The notes below the pieces were generated by a model, which saw nothing but the letters and a program-made list of their open reading frames with translations, searched no databases and was not told where the DNA came from. DNA of 64,000 nucleotides from Laccaria trichodermophora (lineage: Eukaryota; Basidiomycota; Agaricomycetes; Agaricales; Hydnangiaceae). Position 1 is the stretch's first letter, and each line of letters opens with the position of its first letter. The stretch is taken from assembly GCA_018417955.1 (NCBI GenBank), contig JACTVC010000014.1, positions 806,001 to 870,000 on the forward strand, written 5' to 3'. Position numbers and translations under genes: made by a program. Of this stretch, positions 21,650-33,605 are shown piece after piece.

Positions 21650-21739
21650 AAATAGCACCTTCAAGTTCAGAACATTGGAATGTTGTTCTAATATCATCTT
21701 GTAAGTATCTTTATGATGTAGCAGAGACTTGAAACAAAC

Positions 21740-22692
21740 CTAGTCCTCCTGTACAGAAGGATTGGCTATGTAACTCATTGGTACAGAAGGACTGGCTATG
21801 AAACTCATCGGTACAGGAGGACTGGCTATGAAACTCATTGGTACAGAAGGACTGGCTATGAAACTCATTGGTACAGAAGGACTGGCTATGAAACTCATCG
21901 GCACAGGAGGACTGGCTATGAAACTCATCGGTACAGAAGGACTGGCTATGTAACTATTCAGGGAATAGATTGGCTTGACTTGGACATCTGCTGGATTGAG
22001 ATTATAGTGATAGAAGCCATCAGGAATCACATCTGGGTTCATGGCATGTCCAGGAGGCAAACTGTCAAAGTCACCCAATGATGTAACCACCCCAACATTG
22101 CCAATGCTGACACCTTGGCATTCATAAGAATCACCATGACTTGTGCTGGGCTGGGGAATGTAGAGAGGCTGGCCATGTCCCTCTAAAAACATGAAATGAT
22201 TGTAGATGACACAGCCAGCATTAGCAGGCCTCTGCAGCTCTGTAGGTGGAGGCTGCTCAGGGTCTGCCTCCAAGGTAACAGGCAAAGTGGCAGAATCTGG
22301 TCCCTCTACATCAGAGTAAACTTCCAAAAAGATTTTTTGAGGATCTGAACCACACATACTATCAGGCCTGTTTGGCCCTTTCTGCAAGTGGCTATCCCCT
22401 CTGACAAGGACACTTGGAGATGAGATGCCTGACAAGGCAGATGCCCTAGTTGACACATTAAGATTGATAAATAGACATGGTTGAAATCAATGTACTCTAC
22501 ACTGTCCATTCCAGAGGTGGATGTTGTGTCAGCTGTCAAGTGAGGGTTTGTAGAATGCGTCTCGGAGTCCATTTGTAGTTTGTTTAGACCTAAGGATTCT
22601 TTATAGGCCTGAACCATGAGAGCGTCAACAGTCTCACTTGCTGCCAAACTAGAGCCCATCGTGTCCGACCCAACATCTGAGTAAACTTCCAA
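21740..22692 (-). pseudogene. Truncated paralogue of the ankyrin gene (N-terminal part only)
   Basis: Matches 43,500-46,174 without element C: SLAASETVDALMVQAY, LNKLQMDSETHSTNPHLTAD, DPEQPPPTELQRPANAGCVI, YNHFMFLEGHGQPLYIPQPS, GFYHYNLNPADVQVKP. A run of 30-bp repeats (IASPSVPMSF) then follows, and the homology ends at ELEGAI (about 21,655). The conserved middle domain and the ankyrin array are missing, so this copy cannot make the full protein. It preserves the uninterrupted target of element C (GGATCTGAACC near 22,342). Confidence 0.75.
21745..21960 (-). repeat. Seven tandem 30-bp repeats coding IASPSVPMSF
   Basis: The unit GGTACAGAAGGACTGGCTAT plus GAAACTCATC is repeated about seven times with one or two substitutions per copy. 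The 30-bp period keeps the frame and codes the decapeptide IASPSVPMSF on the minus strand. The paralogue at 43,500-43,560 has only two degenerate units. Confidence 0.9.
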
Positions 22693-22699
22693 CGATTAA

Positions 22700-24828
22700 C
22701 AACAAGGCTTCGTGGTAGAAGCGCACATACACAGTGTGCAATTGTTAAATGTACTCATGATTTGATCCCCTTGCGAGTTGTTGAACATTCCACCGGTCAC
22801 ATTTGGAGTTGAGGACCCCGCGAACATGGATGCCCTGGTCATTGTCGCATCAACGGAAAGAATTGACATGTCAGATTTTCAGCACCGACGTACCCGGTGC
22901 TCGTGACGGGGACGGCGTTTGTATTGGTTGTCGATGGACGACGTCTATCACGTTCCTTATCATCCATCTGAATTCAAGGTTCAAAAGGCTTGTATGTTGA
23001 AGGTAGGATTATCGTGGGGTGAGTGACAAGAACAAGAATATGAGGCGCCCACTCTTGCGCTACGTGAGAACGTTGCTTGGGCGCTTTTAGTTACATATTT
23101 TTACTGTAAAGAACGCGCTTTCAAGAAACTTGCCAAAAATTTGTTGGCGATAACGTCAATCAACAGCAGAGCTGATGGTCGACATTCCTGTGAAGTGCGT
23201 TGGCTTCAGCAACGAAATCAGGGAAAGTAGCGCACCCAGTTGGTGGGGATAATTGTGGCGGAATAGTGGAGCAGTTGAGGGTGAGCACCTTTCATGGTGT
23301 CCCTGCGTCATTTCCTTATCCTTTCCACCACCACCACCACATAGGCTATTGATTTGGTTCACCGCTTCAAAGCCTTTTTTGTCCGCAAAGCTAGGAACTA
23401 CAATTACAGCCACTGTCGACGTGGACAATGTTCATTCGGGGTAACTACTTACATCTTTGCTGCATCTCGCATTTTTCTCAAAGGTTCGGCCTTTGATCCA
23501 TCGTAGGACGAGGGAATGTGCAAGAATAGAAGCTCCCAATTCCTCTCATGGAGTCGCGGATCTCTGGCTAACATTCCAATCTCGAATGACGAGTTCCAAA
23601 TACCCCAGGACCGTTTCATCTCCCTTGTGCCTGTAGTTTTCCAACCCTATGCTTCCACTGGTTCTCGTCAATGTTAATCGTCTAATCCCCAGCCGCCAAG
23701 GTGAGGAGTTGTCACATTTGAAACTACCAGAACCCTTGCTGAACATGATGGACAGCTCAGCGGGATCTCACTACAAACGCGACGTGCGAAATGTCTCCGG
23801 AATTTCAAGCGACGAGGAGCACCCATTCATAGTCAGGCACCTAAACCTCGCCAAAAACATCAAGCAATTAGTTGGTCTCTCGATACGCCCTGATACGTTG
23901 GATTCGTGCGGCACGTCTCAGGGAACAAGTTCACTCGCAGATACTATTGGCAAAGGTCGACCCAAGGAAGAGTCTGCCTTCGAGCAAGTTCAATAAGACG
24001 TCTGTCCAAGCTGGAAGAAGCGGTTGTCTTTGGGTGTGCTTCGAACCCCGTCGCACTCTACAGCCCACGATTTCGCCGTTGACTATCACAATCATCTCAC
24101 TCACCTGCCACTGGACGGCCTTATTTTCCAGCACAACTCAGCACAACGTCTCAGATAAACAAGTCTGTCGTCCAACTCTTCACAGAAGGGGATCACATTC
24201 AGATAACCAAGGGTATGGAGCTTAGCCTTCGAGCTGGCGCGGGGACCAGTATTTGATTCGGTGACAACGGTATTCCGACGATGTAGTTGTGCTCAAGCCG
24301 TCCTATATTCTTTCAGGTCGAGCAAGATGCGGAAGCAGGTCGCGAACACACGCCAAACACTTCCTTTTGGCCCTGGGCTGATTCATACAGGATGAAGATC
24401 AAGTTTTACCACTAGGAAAATGCCTTGAAAGGCAGTCGTCCCTCATCTTGCACCTCGTAAGTCTTTCATCTTCATTTTAAGAAAGGCGCATGTTCCTGAT
24501 TGTTTTTGTTCTTCTCCAGGATGCAAGAGGCGTGGTGCAGCGCCGGCGATGTTAGACGCGAAGTAAGATAGAAAGTGGGCTCCGCTGAACGAACCAAATT
24601 CAGTGTGCACTCCGTTAGAGACATGGTTGGACAGGGCTGCAAGGATTTTCGAGCTTCTGCTGAAAATTATTGTGCTTACCATGTAGATAGCACAGAATTC
24701 ACAAAATATAGATGTTGACCTTCTGCTGGCATGAAAACTCACATTCCTAAATGCGGTTCGTATGCATAATGGCATGGGACTGAGGCATACGATACAAAGC
24801 ATAGATAGCGTAGTCGATGGCGACTAAA
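22700..24828. other. Duplicated stretch without a recognisable intact gene
   Basis: Conserved with 46,180-48,255, though with many indels. Frames such as NMDALVIVASTERIDMSDF (about 22,827, plus) and PFIVRHLNLAKNIKQLVGL (about 23,825, plus) suggest former genes, but I cannot join them into a model or name a family. The last 350 bp lie downstream of uS4 and probably include its 3' UTR and polyadenylation region. Confidence 0.4.
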
Positions 24829-25673
24829 TTACTCTTCCTCCTCCTCGTCACCACCCTCCTCCTTCTTGGCAGCAGCAGCAGCACGCTTACGCTTAACGCG
24901 ACCGGAGCGGCCTCCACCATAAGGCGAAGTAAGAGCAAAGTCAATGTGTTTTTGCGAGTCAAGTCGGACGACGAATGAAGGAACGTTGACTATTTGCTTT
25001 CCGACGCTATATGTCGTGATCATTAGGTTTAATATTCCAAGGAGGTATGGTATGTTCAAACGCACCGGATATGTCTTTGCCTGATCAACACACGAGTACG
25101 ATGGATGGATTTAGCCAAACCACTCTTGAAAACCTGGGTCTGCAGCCTCCTCTCCAAGAAATCTTCAATCTTGAGGGCCAACACGTAATCGAGACGCATG
25201 CGGGACTCGTCCAGCACACCGACGCGCACGAGACGGCGGATGAGGGCGTTACCCTCGAAGAGACGCTTGGGGTCGTTGTCGTCGAGCTTGAGGAGCTCAC
25301 GGGCGGCACGACGGATTTTGGAGAGGATGAGGGCGATACGCCAGATCTCGCGTTTGTTGCGGAGGCCGTATTCACCTGCGAGCTAGATGGAATAGAATTT
25401 TAGGGGGTGGTAAAAGAGGGAAATGGGGACAGTTAAGAACCTTCAGCTCGGCATCGAGACGAGCGGATTCGAAGGTCGACGGGGGACCTTATAACTGTAA
25501 AGTTATATAGCAATGGGGCACGGCTTTGATCAGCACGGTGTTACACCCTCCACATAAAAGTGGATCTTGAAATCAAGTTGGAAAGCTCACGTCTTGGAAT
25601 GGTTTCGCGGGGCCCTGCATGTGTGTTTGTTAACTGCTCGTCGTGCACGATGTCAAGGATATTACCTGGGCAT
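24829..25673 (-). pseudogene. RPS9: 40S ribosomal protein uS4 (RPS9), copy 1, with a 1-bp deletion
   Basis: Small-subunit protein that binds 18S rRNA and acts in decoding fidelity. Exon 1 is ATGCCCAG (25,673-25,666). Splicing then gives MPRAPRNHSKTYKVPRR; the next codons are out of frame with FESARLDAELK because CGACCTTCGAA is one base short. The rest reads [50 protein letters not shown] and [20 protein letters not shown], ending in an Ala/Lys/Glu tail with TAA at 24,831-24,829. Four introns fit GT..AG. All conserved uS4 parts are present. Whether the missing base is a real lesion or an assembly error is open; copy 2 has the same feature. Confidence 0.88.
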
Positions 25674-26095
25674 TTTTTAGATCTTGAGGAGCCAACGCAC
25701 ACGGACCTCCCAAAGACGGACTGAAGTGCATATATCAACGCTCCAAGCTCAAGTACGACAACTTCTATCTTCAATTCCAAACGCTTTGACGCTCACTACT
25801 ATGAGCGAGCCCTCGTTGCCACCACCAGCTTCCCCCTTTCCAAACCATGCCAAATGTCTAACCCACGCACTCCCCTATTCACCAAAGTGCATAAATAACC
25901 CCCCATTTCTCCTCGTAACGAATATAACTGCATCTGCCAAACCACCATTACCACACACTTTTTTTGACCAAACCAACTGCACTCTATAAAATACCTGCAC
26001 CCATTCGGCTGGAATACCTTCTTATCATCGTGAGTATACATTCCATTCTTCTCTCTCCGTTGCGACGACTTATCATCTTCCGTAGGAACTAAACC

Positions 26096-26927
26096 ATGTC
26101 TCTCATCAGTGCTACTATCACCGGTACCACCGAGCAGCGTTCACTTCAAGTGAGTCTTGCCGTTCAAACCTCTCCCACTTCCTCCTCGCGTCCGAGGGCC
26201 TCAACTATCCGTTGGGACTCCAAAGTGGACTGTAAACCTCACTCTTCCTCTGATAACAAAGGACGGAAAAGCGCTGCTTATCCTGCCCCTTACGGTAACA
26301 ATTACCGTTCCTCTTCTCGTTCTCCCCCCACCTCTCCTCCTGTTAAACCCAGGGGGGTTTCACCTCCCTCTCCTTTACTCACGCCAGAGACGTCAGGACG
26401 TCTCTGCGCCAAATACCTCCATAAGTCCATGGGTCCCCTCCTTGTACCCACCTTCCGCTCTTCCCCCAACCCTATCTTTCCCCCTCGAGCAATACATCAC
26501 CCACCTCATCACCTCCACCCACCTCCCCTTCTCCCTCATCCCATGCACGCTTATCCTCATACTCAACGTGCGCAGATCATTCCTGGACAATCCCAAGAGC
26601 AGCAAACACTTTTTATGCGTGTTTGATCCGCATAAGCTGTGGGCTGGGTTGTTCATCAACGCTGCGCGCGCTTTGTGTTGTTCCAATAACCCCCAGGTGA
26701 ATAATCTGGAGTATTGGAGCGAGGTGGCGGGGATACCGATGGGGGAGATTGAGGGTGTTGTGAAAGAGTATTTGATGCAGATGTGTCGGGATGTTGTTTT
26801 TTTTGAAAAAAAGGAGGTTGAGGAGATGGTTGGGAGGTTGGTGAGGGTTGTGGAGGGTGGGGAATGGAATGCTTCGTTTGGGGAGAGAGTGAAGGGGATT
26901 TTTAGGAGAAAGGAAGTGAATTACTGA
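26096..26927 (+). pseudogene. Cyclin-like protein, copy 1, frameshifted
   Basis: Starts MSLISATITGTTEQRSLQVS with a Ser/Pro-rich N-terminus, then SGRLCAKYLHKSMGPLLVPT and, in another frame, LEQYITHLITSTHLPFSLIP, RRSFLDNPKSSKHFLCVFDP, LWAGLFINAARALCCSNNPQ and YWSEVAGIPMGEIEGVVKEY. The pattern (short helices, a Leu-rich helix, then a WSEVAGIP-x-EI motif) resembles fungal PCL/PHO80-type cyclin boxes, usually partners of Pho85-like kinases; this is a pattern judgement. Against copy 2, which reads through, the frame breaks near 26,470 in a C-rich stretch. Upstream coding is intact here but not in copy 2. Confidence 0.55.
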
Positions 26928-27341
26928 AAGTGAATAGGGGCGCCTGGCGCGTTCCCCGCTCAATTGCTTGCATAGTTTCTAGTTGTTTGCTACGTACGAA
27001 TTCATGGTTTCGTGTCTCTGTCTCTTCGTATCAGTTTGAGTGCAAGCACTCTCAAGGTTTCCTTATACTTATCACCCTGCTTCTCATGCTCCCTGCATCA
27101 AGACCTCACTCATTCAGCTACTAACCCTATTGCCCTGCCAACACAATTAGTACTCCCTGTAGTATTTTTTTGTACGATCAGTTGAGGGCTGTTCATCGTT
27201 ACAAGCTTAAGAAAGCTTCTCTTTATCACTTCAGTGAATTCGAAGCTCATGACTGCATCATCTGATCTTGGGGTGGAGTACGTACACCTTACAGACCTAT
27301 AATATGTAAAGTTCAAGCTTGATTCCCTCCTTATCGTCGCA
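26928..27341. other. Intergenic stretch between the cyclin-like and dioxygenase genes
   Basis: No coding or RNA signal seen. The left half is conserved in unit 2 (53,105-53,280). The right half, from about 27,110, is absent there because of the deletion in unit 2. Confidence 0.6.
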
Positions 27342-28766
27342 ATGACTACCAACGTAGTACCCCTGACTTTTCCCGTCAGCGTAGACAAGGAGAAATTCGT
27401 AGATTTCGGTCGAGAGGTCAAGGGTGTCCACCCGGGGAACCTCAGCGCAAACGAGTTCAAGGAAGTCGAGGAGGCTTTGTACAAGGTGACTCCAATAGTC
27501 GAATATATTCGTCCTTGATAATGACTGAAAGACATAGCACGATCTCCTTCTGTTTCGAGATGCTGACTTGTCTCTTGAAGAGCAACTGGCCTTTGTCAAG
27601 GTAAGCGTCCATAGAAGCCAAAACAAACAAACAGCTGAAGCGAATTATTCAACTCCAGGCGTTCGACCCGCAAGCAGAGAGCTACACGCACAAAACCGAC
27701 GCGCTAGAAAGAGGGGTCATAGGTGCATACGTCAACACCATTCCGCGGGTCCCTCAAGTACAACTCATAGGCCACGGAACCATCCACGACCACGAAGGTA
27801 TCCCAGAAGTGACCCTCCGACACGGACACCACGCGAGTTTTCATAAAACACGAGTCTCAGTTGAAGATGAGAACGGAAGCCCTGCAGTCACGAGGTTCTT
27901 TGGTTGGCATATGGACGCTGCGTTGTATCATATGAACTGTCTCCACCCAAAGCTACGGCGCTTTATGCAATTCGGGTTCCGAAGGGCCCAACACAGACGG
28001 TCAGGTATGATGACGGCTCCGGGGACGAGCTGAGCGTCACTCTAGGAACAACGGCGTTCGCTTCGGGGAAGATCATGTTTGATATTTTGCCGAGGGAATT
28101 GAAGAGCCTTGCGGTGAGGGCTAAAGCTAGATATGCGCCTCATCCGTTCGAGTGGATGGCAGCAGCTAAGGGGGTGTCGACTGGGCTGGGATTGGAGAGT
28201 GAGGGATTGGAGAAACCGTTGGTCATGTTGACGAGCTGGGATGAGGAAAAGGTCAAGGTGTACCCTTTGGTATGTCGCCCCATTCTTGGACCCATTGTAG
28301 GTGGCTCACATGGGTGCTAGGTCTGGAAGAACCCAGTGACAGGATCCCTCCATCTTCAAGTCCATCCGTTTGCGATCTCCGAGATATACATCGAGCCAGT
28401 ACCAGAGAGCTGCCGACCAGTGGCAAATAATCTTGGAGCGTTATACCCAGACGGCGGGCACATCACAGATCTTCGCCAAGTTCGAGAACTTGTTTATAGT
28501 ATGCAAAGACCTGGAATTGCACCAAATGTCGGTCGTCAAGCTGTTCGACTTCCTTGGTTGATCTCATTCTTTTTGCCTTCAGCTCGTCTATCCGCACCCA
28601 TGGGAGGCTAAAGATCTCCGTAATATTTAACAACCGCGGCCTTATTCATACGGTCGTTGGTTTGTTCAAGCCAGACCAGGTTCGGATCTTTCATCAATGC
28701 GGCCTTGCTGGATCGGATGAACCTGCTGGGCCGAGCGAGGAAGACAAGTTGAAGTGGGTTGGTTGA
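27342..28766 (+). pseudogene. TauD/TfdA-family dioxygenase resembling fungal xanthine dioxygenase, copy 1
   Basis: Five exons can be followed: MTTNVVPLTFPVSVDKEKFV with VHPGNLSANEFKEVEEALYK; HDLLLFRDADLSLEEQLAFV; then AFDPQAESYTHK to FFGWHMDAALY, which carries the HxD iron motif; then PPKATALYAIRVPKGP, FASGKIMFDILPRELKSLAV and WKNPVTGSLHLQVHPFAISE; and finally NNRGLIHTVVG (distal His) with RIFHQCGLAGSDEPAGPSEE. This order matches alpha-ketoglutarate-dependent xanthine dioxygenase (XanA-like) of fungi, which converts xanthine to urate; other TauD enzymes remain possible. Two lesions: an extra 5 bp (CATAT) after ALY near 27,935, and an extra C in AAAGATCTCCGTAAT near 28,613, where copy 2 keeps the frame. 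Probably inactive unless an unseen splice avoids them. Confidence 0.75.
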
Positions 28767-31529
28767 AGGAGACCATCGGTTGGCATGTATGAAGTATCTC
28801 TTGGTGACTATTTTTTAATGCAGGAGAACGGCGACGAGTTCCATAAGAACACAAGTAAAGCTTCACATTAGATGTTCTTTCGATCGAGTGGATGCCTCAA
28901 GGCCGCAATGTATACAATTATTTGATGGCGTCTGACTATGAAATAAACCTTTCGATTGTGTTGAGTGGGAAGCAGCCGTGGTAAGCGGATGGGAGACTTT
29001 TTTTTTTGTGTAGAGACAATGAGGGGGATGGAAAGAGGTAGGAGGAGAAAACGATATATGTCCTTGTCATTAGGCAGAATCCGTCGCTTGACGGTCAGAT
29101 TCAGATGACTGCACGGTAGACCATGACTATAGTAGTATGTCCAGGGCGAGCGTAGATTGCTGTCTCCAGAATTTCAGGTTCCGAATGCTTCAGTTCCAGA
29201 GAAGTTTCCATGACTTTTCAGAGCGAGGTTGGGAAACGCTGGGTTATGTCGGAGGGATGAATGTGAAGTTGTAGGAGGCTGGAAATTTGGAATGTTTGAT
29301 TGTTCTCCAATGAAACCGAAGAAAGGAAGGTTGACAAACGCAACCACCATTCACAAAATTTTGCTTGCAACAACCCACATCATTCCATTCGAAACAAGGC
29401 CTTCAAAAAAATCCGGTGAACTATGGGAATGGAGGGGGTCGATACTGTTGGGTTGGAGATTAGTTGGAATTTGGAAGCGGTGGCTTGTGCCGTCAGATTT
29501 GGCCACACATGAGCATTCTGCGCAACTAGTGCTCAACCAACGACGAATTCATTACTTGGCGTCAGGCGCTCGAGGCGCGTCGGCATGTTCTACTTCATGG
29601 GACTCAATAGGACGAAAGGTTACCAGACAGTAGAAAAGGGGTTGTGGTGAAGGCGATCGGTATCGGCAATGACGACGAGGAAGGCTAGGCTGAAGGTCGC
29701 CCATACCCTATCGCGTGGACGACGGTATGTGATTGTTCTTGTTCTTTGTATGTTGATTCACAAGCTCTTCAGATTTCACAAAGCTTGCCAGGCGAGGACC
29801 ATTGATCTTTCGAGGAGAAATGACAGCAGAACTTCAAGTCATGCATTCCTTGCCACGTTTATGAAAACCTGTCGAATCTGACTGGCAGTTTCAACGATAA
29901 GGCGCTATTTCAGCGCCTTTGTCGTCTCCTTCCCTCTCAATTTCGACCAGAAGAAAAGGGGTCGGCGCATAGAACCGCAAATCTGGACCTCTTGATTATC
30001 GGCTTCAACTCCGGACCAGATCTTGGTTTTCCCCGCGTCGCCAGCCTACACCGGACACTTTGCCGACCTGCATAATCCATAATGAAGGAGAAATCGCCGT
30101 TTGGTTGCACATCACCCCCCCTCCCCTATGTTGTCACGTGACGGTCTTGGAATTCAATGGTCGAGAGGCGATTGAAGCCTTTAGAAAACTGTGGAGGTCT
30201 CAAAAACTTCTAAAAGTCTTTTATTTCGACCCAAATGAAAGGGCGTCCAATTTTCTATCTGCCGCGATAGTTCGACTTCGGAGGCGGACGTTCGTGTTCG
30301 TCTGCCAACCTCGTCGTCCTGATAAACAGTAGGCGACCGCTCCCGTTCAACATCAAGGGGTTATGGTCCAGGGGGCTTCAAGAGTGATTGCGCTCCTGAG
30401 CCTGATCTGCACAGGGTTCGTTCGAGAGCACGCCCTGGATTCTGTCATGGATGGGTTTGCTCACCTGGAGCACTTCCCCCGCGCAGGGAGTCATTGGACC
30501 ACAAATCCGGAAACGAGACGATGGCTCTCGCAGCAGAGGTTGAGACACTGTCTTGATTACTGCAGCTGCAGGGTGGGCGATGTGTCCCCATGAACGCTTC
30601 CTCGAGGAAGCTGTGGATCCTCATGACTGTCCTCTGAAACTTCAGTGTCCTTCGGTGGGGCTGCTTGTTCTCCACAGCACCACCAAACCCTCATGGATCC
30701 GACCAGAGGTGACAGCCGTCTCAAGCATGCTTTGCTTTCCGTTGTTCTTCGGCACGATGTCGAACCTTGGAATCTACGTAGGAAGTCAGCACAGACACCT
30801 CCTTCACCAGCAGACCTCGAAACGTTGACATGCCTTCATGGAGCTACATTCGTCTTCAGTGGTCATCGAGAATGTGAGGGAGTATCATATCTATGGTGAT
30901 TCACGCCCCTCTGAATCTTTAGTGTCCTTGCGTGCTTCCAGTTTGCCGTGGATTGAGTCAACCCGGCCCCTGGTGAAAGTCTGTTGCATACGATCCTATT
31001 CGAAGCCATCTTGAAGATCTGCAAGGCCTGCAGTCGCTGAGCACTATGCAGCTGCGACTTGACTGCTGGGAGGAAGGTACCACCACTTCACCCGACGTAA
31101 GAAGCTTTGGGCTGATGCGGCAACTGTTGGACATTGTGTTTGTCACAACTTTCGGCAGTGCCTTCCCCGTATCTCCTCCTGGGCGCTTGGGCGAGGATAC
31201 TGTCGCCATCTATTCACTCCTCCCCACTGGTCTTTTCCGGGAAGCCAGCCCTCCTGCCTCCTATCAACGACAAATGACACCAATTCTACACGAGATCCAA
31301 CCATTCCCAGCCTAGAAATCCAGGAACCGAAAATTTAAATTTTGAGTCAAGGAATTCTAAGGTCGCCGCTGTTTTGACGGTTATTTGGACCCCAGTTTCC
31401 AATATAAATGACCCAGTTTCGCTGGTCTCTCTTCCTTATCACGCCCACCACCACCACCACCCCCGCCCCAACGCTCCTTTTCTGTCCTTCCACAAACTAA
31501 AACGTACATCATTTTAGTCTACTTCCACA
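28767..31529. other. Duplicated stretch without a supported gene
   Basis: Well conserved with 53,712-56,403, yet the open frames present differ between copies (for example a 171-codon frame in unit 2 is broken here), which argues against coding. A region at 30,360-31,310 has moderate codon-like texture but no motif I know. A TATA-like CCAATATAAATGACC near 31,398 probably serves the small gene at 31,530. Confidence 0.5.
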
Positions 31530-31995
31530 ATGCCTCTTTCCCGACTCGTCCTCCCGTCTTTTACCCTAGTTCTCAGCAATTCTGTTACCCTGCGCGACTT
31601 CCAACGCGCCCAGACTCGCGAAATTCACATTCCCATCTATGCTCCATCAAGCGACGAGGAATTTATGGTATGTCGCGTTCACGAGGTCGACTTCCCGTGA
31701 CTGAGGCTTCTACGTCCTTCCCACAGCGTACGATTGACCTCCGTGACACGGCTCCAGCCTCAGCCTTCATCACGTATAAGTGCACCTATTATCCCGTAGG
31801 CCGCTCTTCTAGTGAATCTGTCAGGCCTTCTTGCTCATTTCATATGTGTTCAGGATCAAGACGCTGCGTCCCTGTTTGGCGACGAGAACGGCGAGGAACT
31901 TGCTCCAGATGGGCACTTCTGGGTTCGTTTTTTTGGAAGTTGTGATGTGTATTGCGCTCATCATACTGCAGCGACGCTTGTTGTTCAAGGTTAAG
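31530..31995 (+). CDS. Small hypothetical gene, three exons, copy 1
   Basis: ATG 31,530 opens MPLSRLVLPSFTLVLSNS, a hydrophobic start that could be a signal peptide, then LRDFQRAQTREIHIPIYAPS and SDEEFM with a GT donor at about 31,669. A second exon gives RTIDLRDTAPASAFITYKCT and a third DQDAASLFGDENGEELAPDG followed by HFWVRF. A TATA-like box lies about 130 bp upstream. I do not recognise the family. In copy 2 an extra T after the third exon's Phe codons changes the end of the reading frame. Confidence 0.4.
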
Positions 31996-32104
31996 GGCTT
32001 CGGAGGGAGGTTCTTCGCTGCCTGATTTTTCACCGTTGGATGGACTCTACTTTCACCGATTATTGCTCGTTAACGTCTTGCTCTCGCTCCTTCTTGCACA
32101 TCAC

Positions 32105-32746
32105 TCATCGCATAGTCAATGGTTTGTCGCGCCCTGTGTAGTATTGTCTTGCACATTCTGCCGCACAAACTTCTTCATTTGTATCATATATAATCCACCC
32201 AGATCTGTTGAATAGTTTATACTCAAGCCCAGAAAAATATAGTTGTCGTACATTCAATCCTTGCCATAATTGCTGCACCTCATCCGGAATTTTGGGTGAT
32301 TCGAGCTTGATTTTTGATATGAATTCTTCTCCACGAGCTCGGAGTGTAGCAGATTTGTCGCGACGACAGACACAATTTGGCACATTCTGGGATCGTGAAA
32401 TCGTTTCTTTTTGAGGCCATACTTCTAGATCTCGGCATACTCACTCAGATAATGGCGAGAAGACTTGATGTTGACGTTGCGCTACTTTGATCACACATTT
32501 GAAGCTTGAATTGAATCTGTTGCCTTTGTCTGGGACAAGAGATGGCACTGCTGAGCTTCCACTCACATGAAATTCACGGTCGTGTTCGTCATCTTGAGGC
32601 ACACAGTTGACCGTCTTGTAATCTTCTGTTCTAGCTTCGAGGTAGAATTGACGTTGACATTTTTTGGAGATTGCTCCAGTTGAAGTTTTGCGTTCGAAAG
32701 CTCGGACAGAATCTAAATGATGCCACATATCATTATCATTTTTCAT
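32105..32746 (-). CDS. Hypothetical gene of two or more exons, copy 1
   Basis: The first frame (32,746-32,441) reads MKNDNDMWHHLDSVRAFERK, GAISKKCQRQFYLEARTEDY and NRFNSSFKCVIKVAQRQHQV. A second (32,383-32,105) reads NCVCRRDKSATLRARGEEFI, SPKIPDEVQQLWQGLNVRQL and YFSGLEYKLFNRSGWIIYD. Both are preserved in unit 2 with mainly conservative changes, which favours real coding. A 2-bp difference between copies near 32,370 shifts the junction of the two parts. No family recognised. Confidence 0.4.
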
Positions 32747-32821
32747 TTCGTTTGTAATGGTTCATATAATCTCGTGTTGATTGGGGAATCCTTTAACGCG
32801 CACCCTCTTCAATCAAGCACA

Positions 32822-33135
32822 CGGGGGCAAAAGGAGGGTGGAGGAAAGCAAGGCAAGGGAAAAGAAAGAGAGGGAAGGGAAAGGGGAAGATAGAAGGGAG
32901 GAAAAGAAGGAGGGAAGGAAAGAAGGAGGGAGTGTGAGGGGAAGGGCGCAGGGAGGGGATCAGGAAAGCGAAAAATGGGAGTAAAGGGGTGGGAGATAGT
33001 CGAGAAGGGAAGGAAAGAGGAAGATAGAAGGGATGGAAGAGGAAGAAAGAAGGGAGGAAAAAGAGGGTCGGAAAAAGGAAAAGAGAGGGTACAGGGAGGG
33101 GATCAGGAAAACGGAAGATGGGAGTAAAAAGAAAA
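32822..33135. repeat. Purine (GGAAGG/GGGAAA) low-complexity tract, copy 1
   Basis: About 310 bp almost wholly A/G on the plus strand, with words such as GGGAAGG, GAGGAAAAAG and AGGGAGG. Its long open frame on the minus strand (Phe/Pro/Ser/Leu-rich) is a composition artefact. The unit 2 copy is at 57,706-58,020 with different internal repeat counts. Confidence 0.85.
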
Positions 33136-33605
33136 GGACGGAAACGCCGCCAAATTGACGCCGAACTGTGATTCCATTGAAGTTGCTTGCAGAGCCCGAC
33201 TTCAAGCCTTGAACGCACGCAAGAGACCGATTCCAAGTTGGACACCAAAAGGCATTCGAACGGAAGAGAATCAAGCAGAGGGAGGAGAAGAACGGAAGGG
33301 CAGCTCCACAGTGACAGAGGCTGGGAAAGGGCTGGGAAAGGCGTGGGCGGGAAAAACGTCGGGCTTATATGTATAGGCTCTGTGGCTGTGCAGACGTGTG
33401 GTGACTCCGACGGCGGGAAAGTTCTCAGGCATGTCCGAATGCCCGTTCTTGTATGAAGGTTGATGAAACGACCATAGGAGCAACAACGACGTTGAGTGCA
33501 ATCTGGGAAAGGGCAGCAAAAAAAGAAAACATTGATAATGATACGTACAACCAAATCCAAAAAAAATCCGGTATAACCATATAAACAACAAATTAAACAA
33601 ACAAT

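Noticed and set aside
21745..21960. Regular 30-bp repeats considered as a CRISPR array
   Set aside because: Head-to-tail repeats without spacers, in frame in a gene, in a eukaryote.
32793..33560. 255-codon minus-strand frame through the purine tract
   Set aside because: Phe/Pro/Ser/Leu-only composition arises from the GGAAGG repeat; not conserved in the unit 2 copy.
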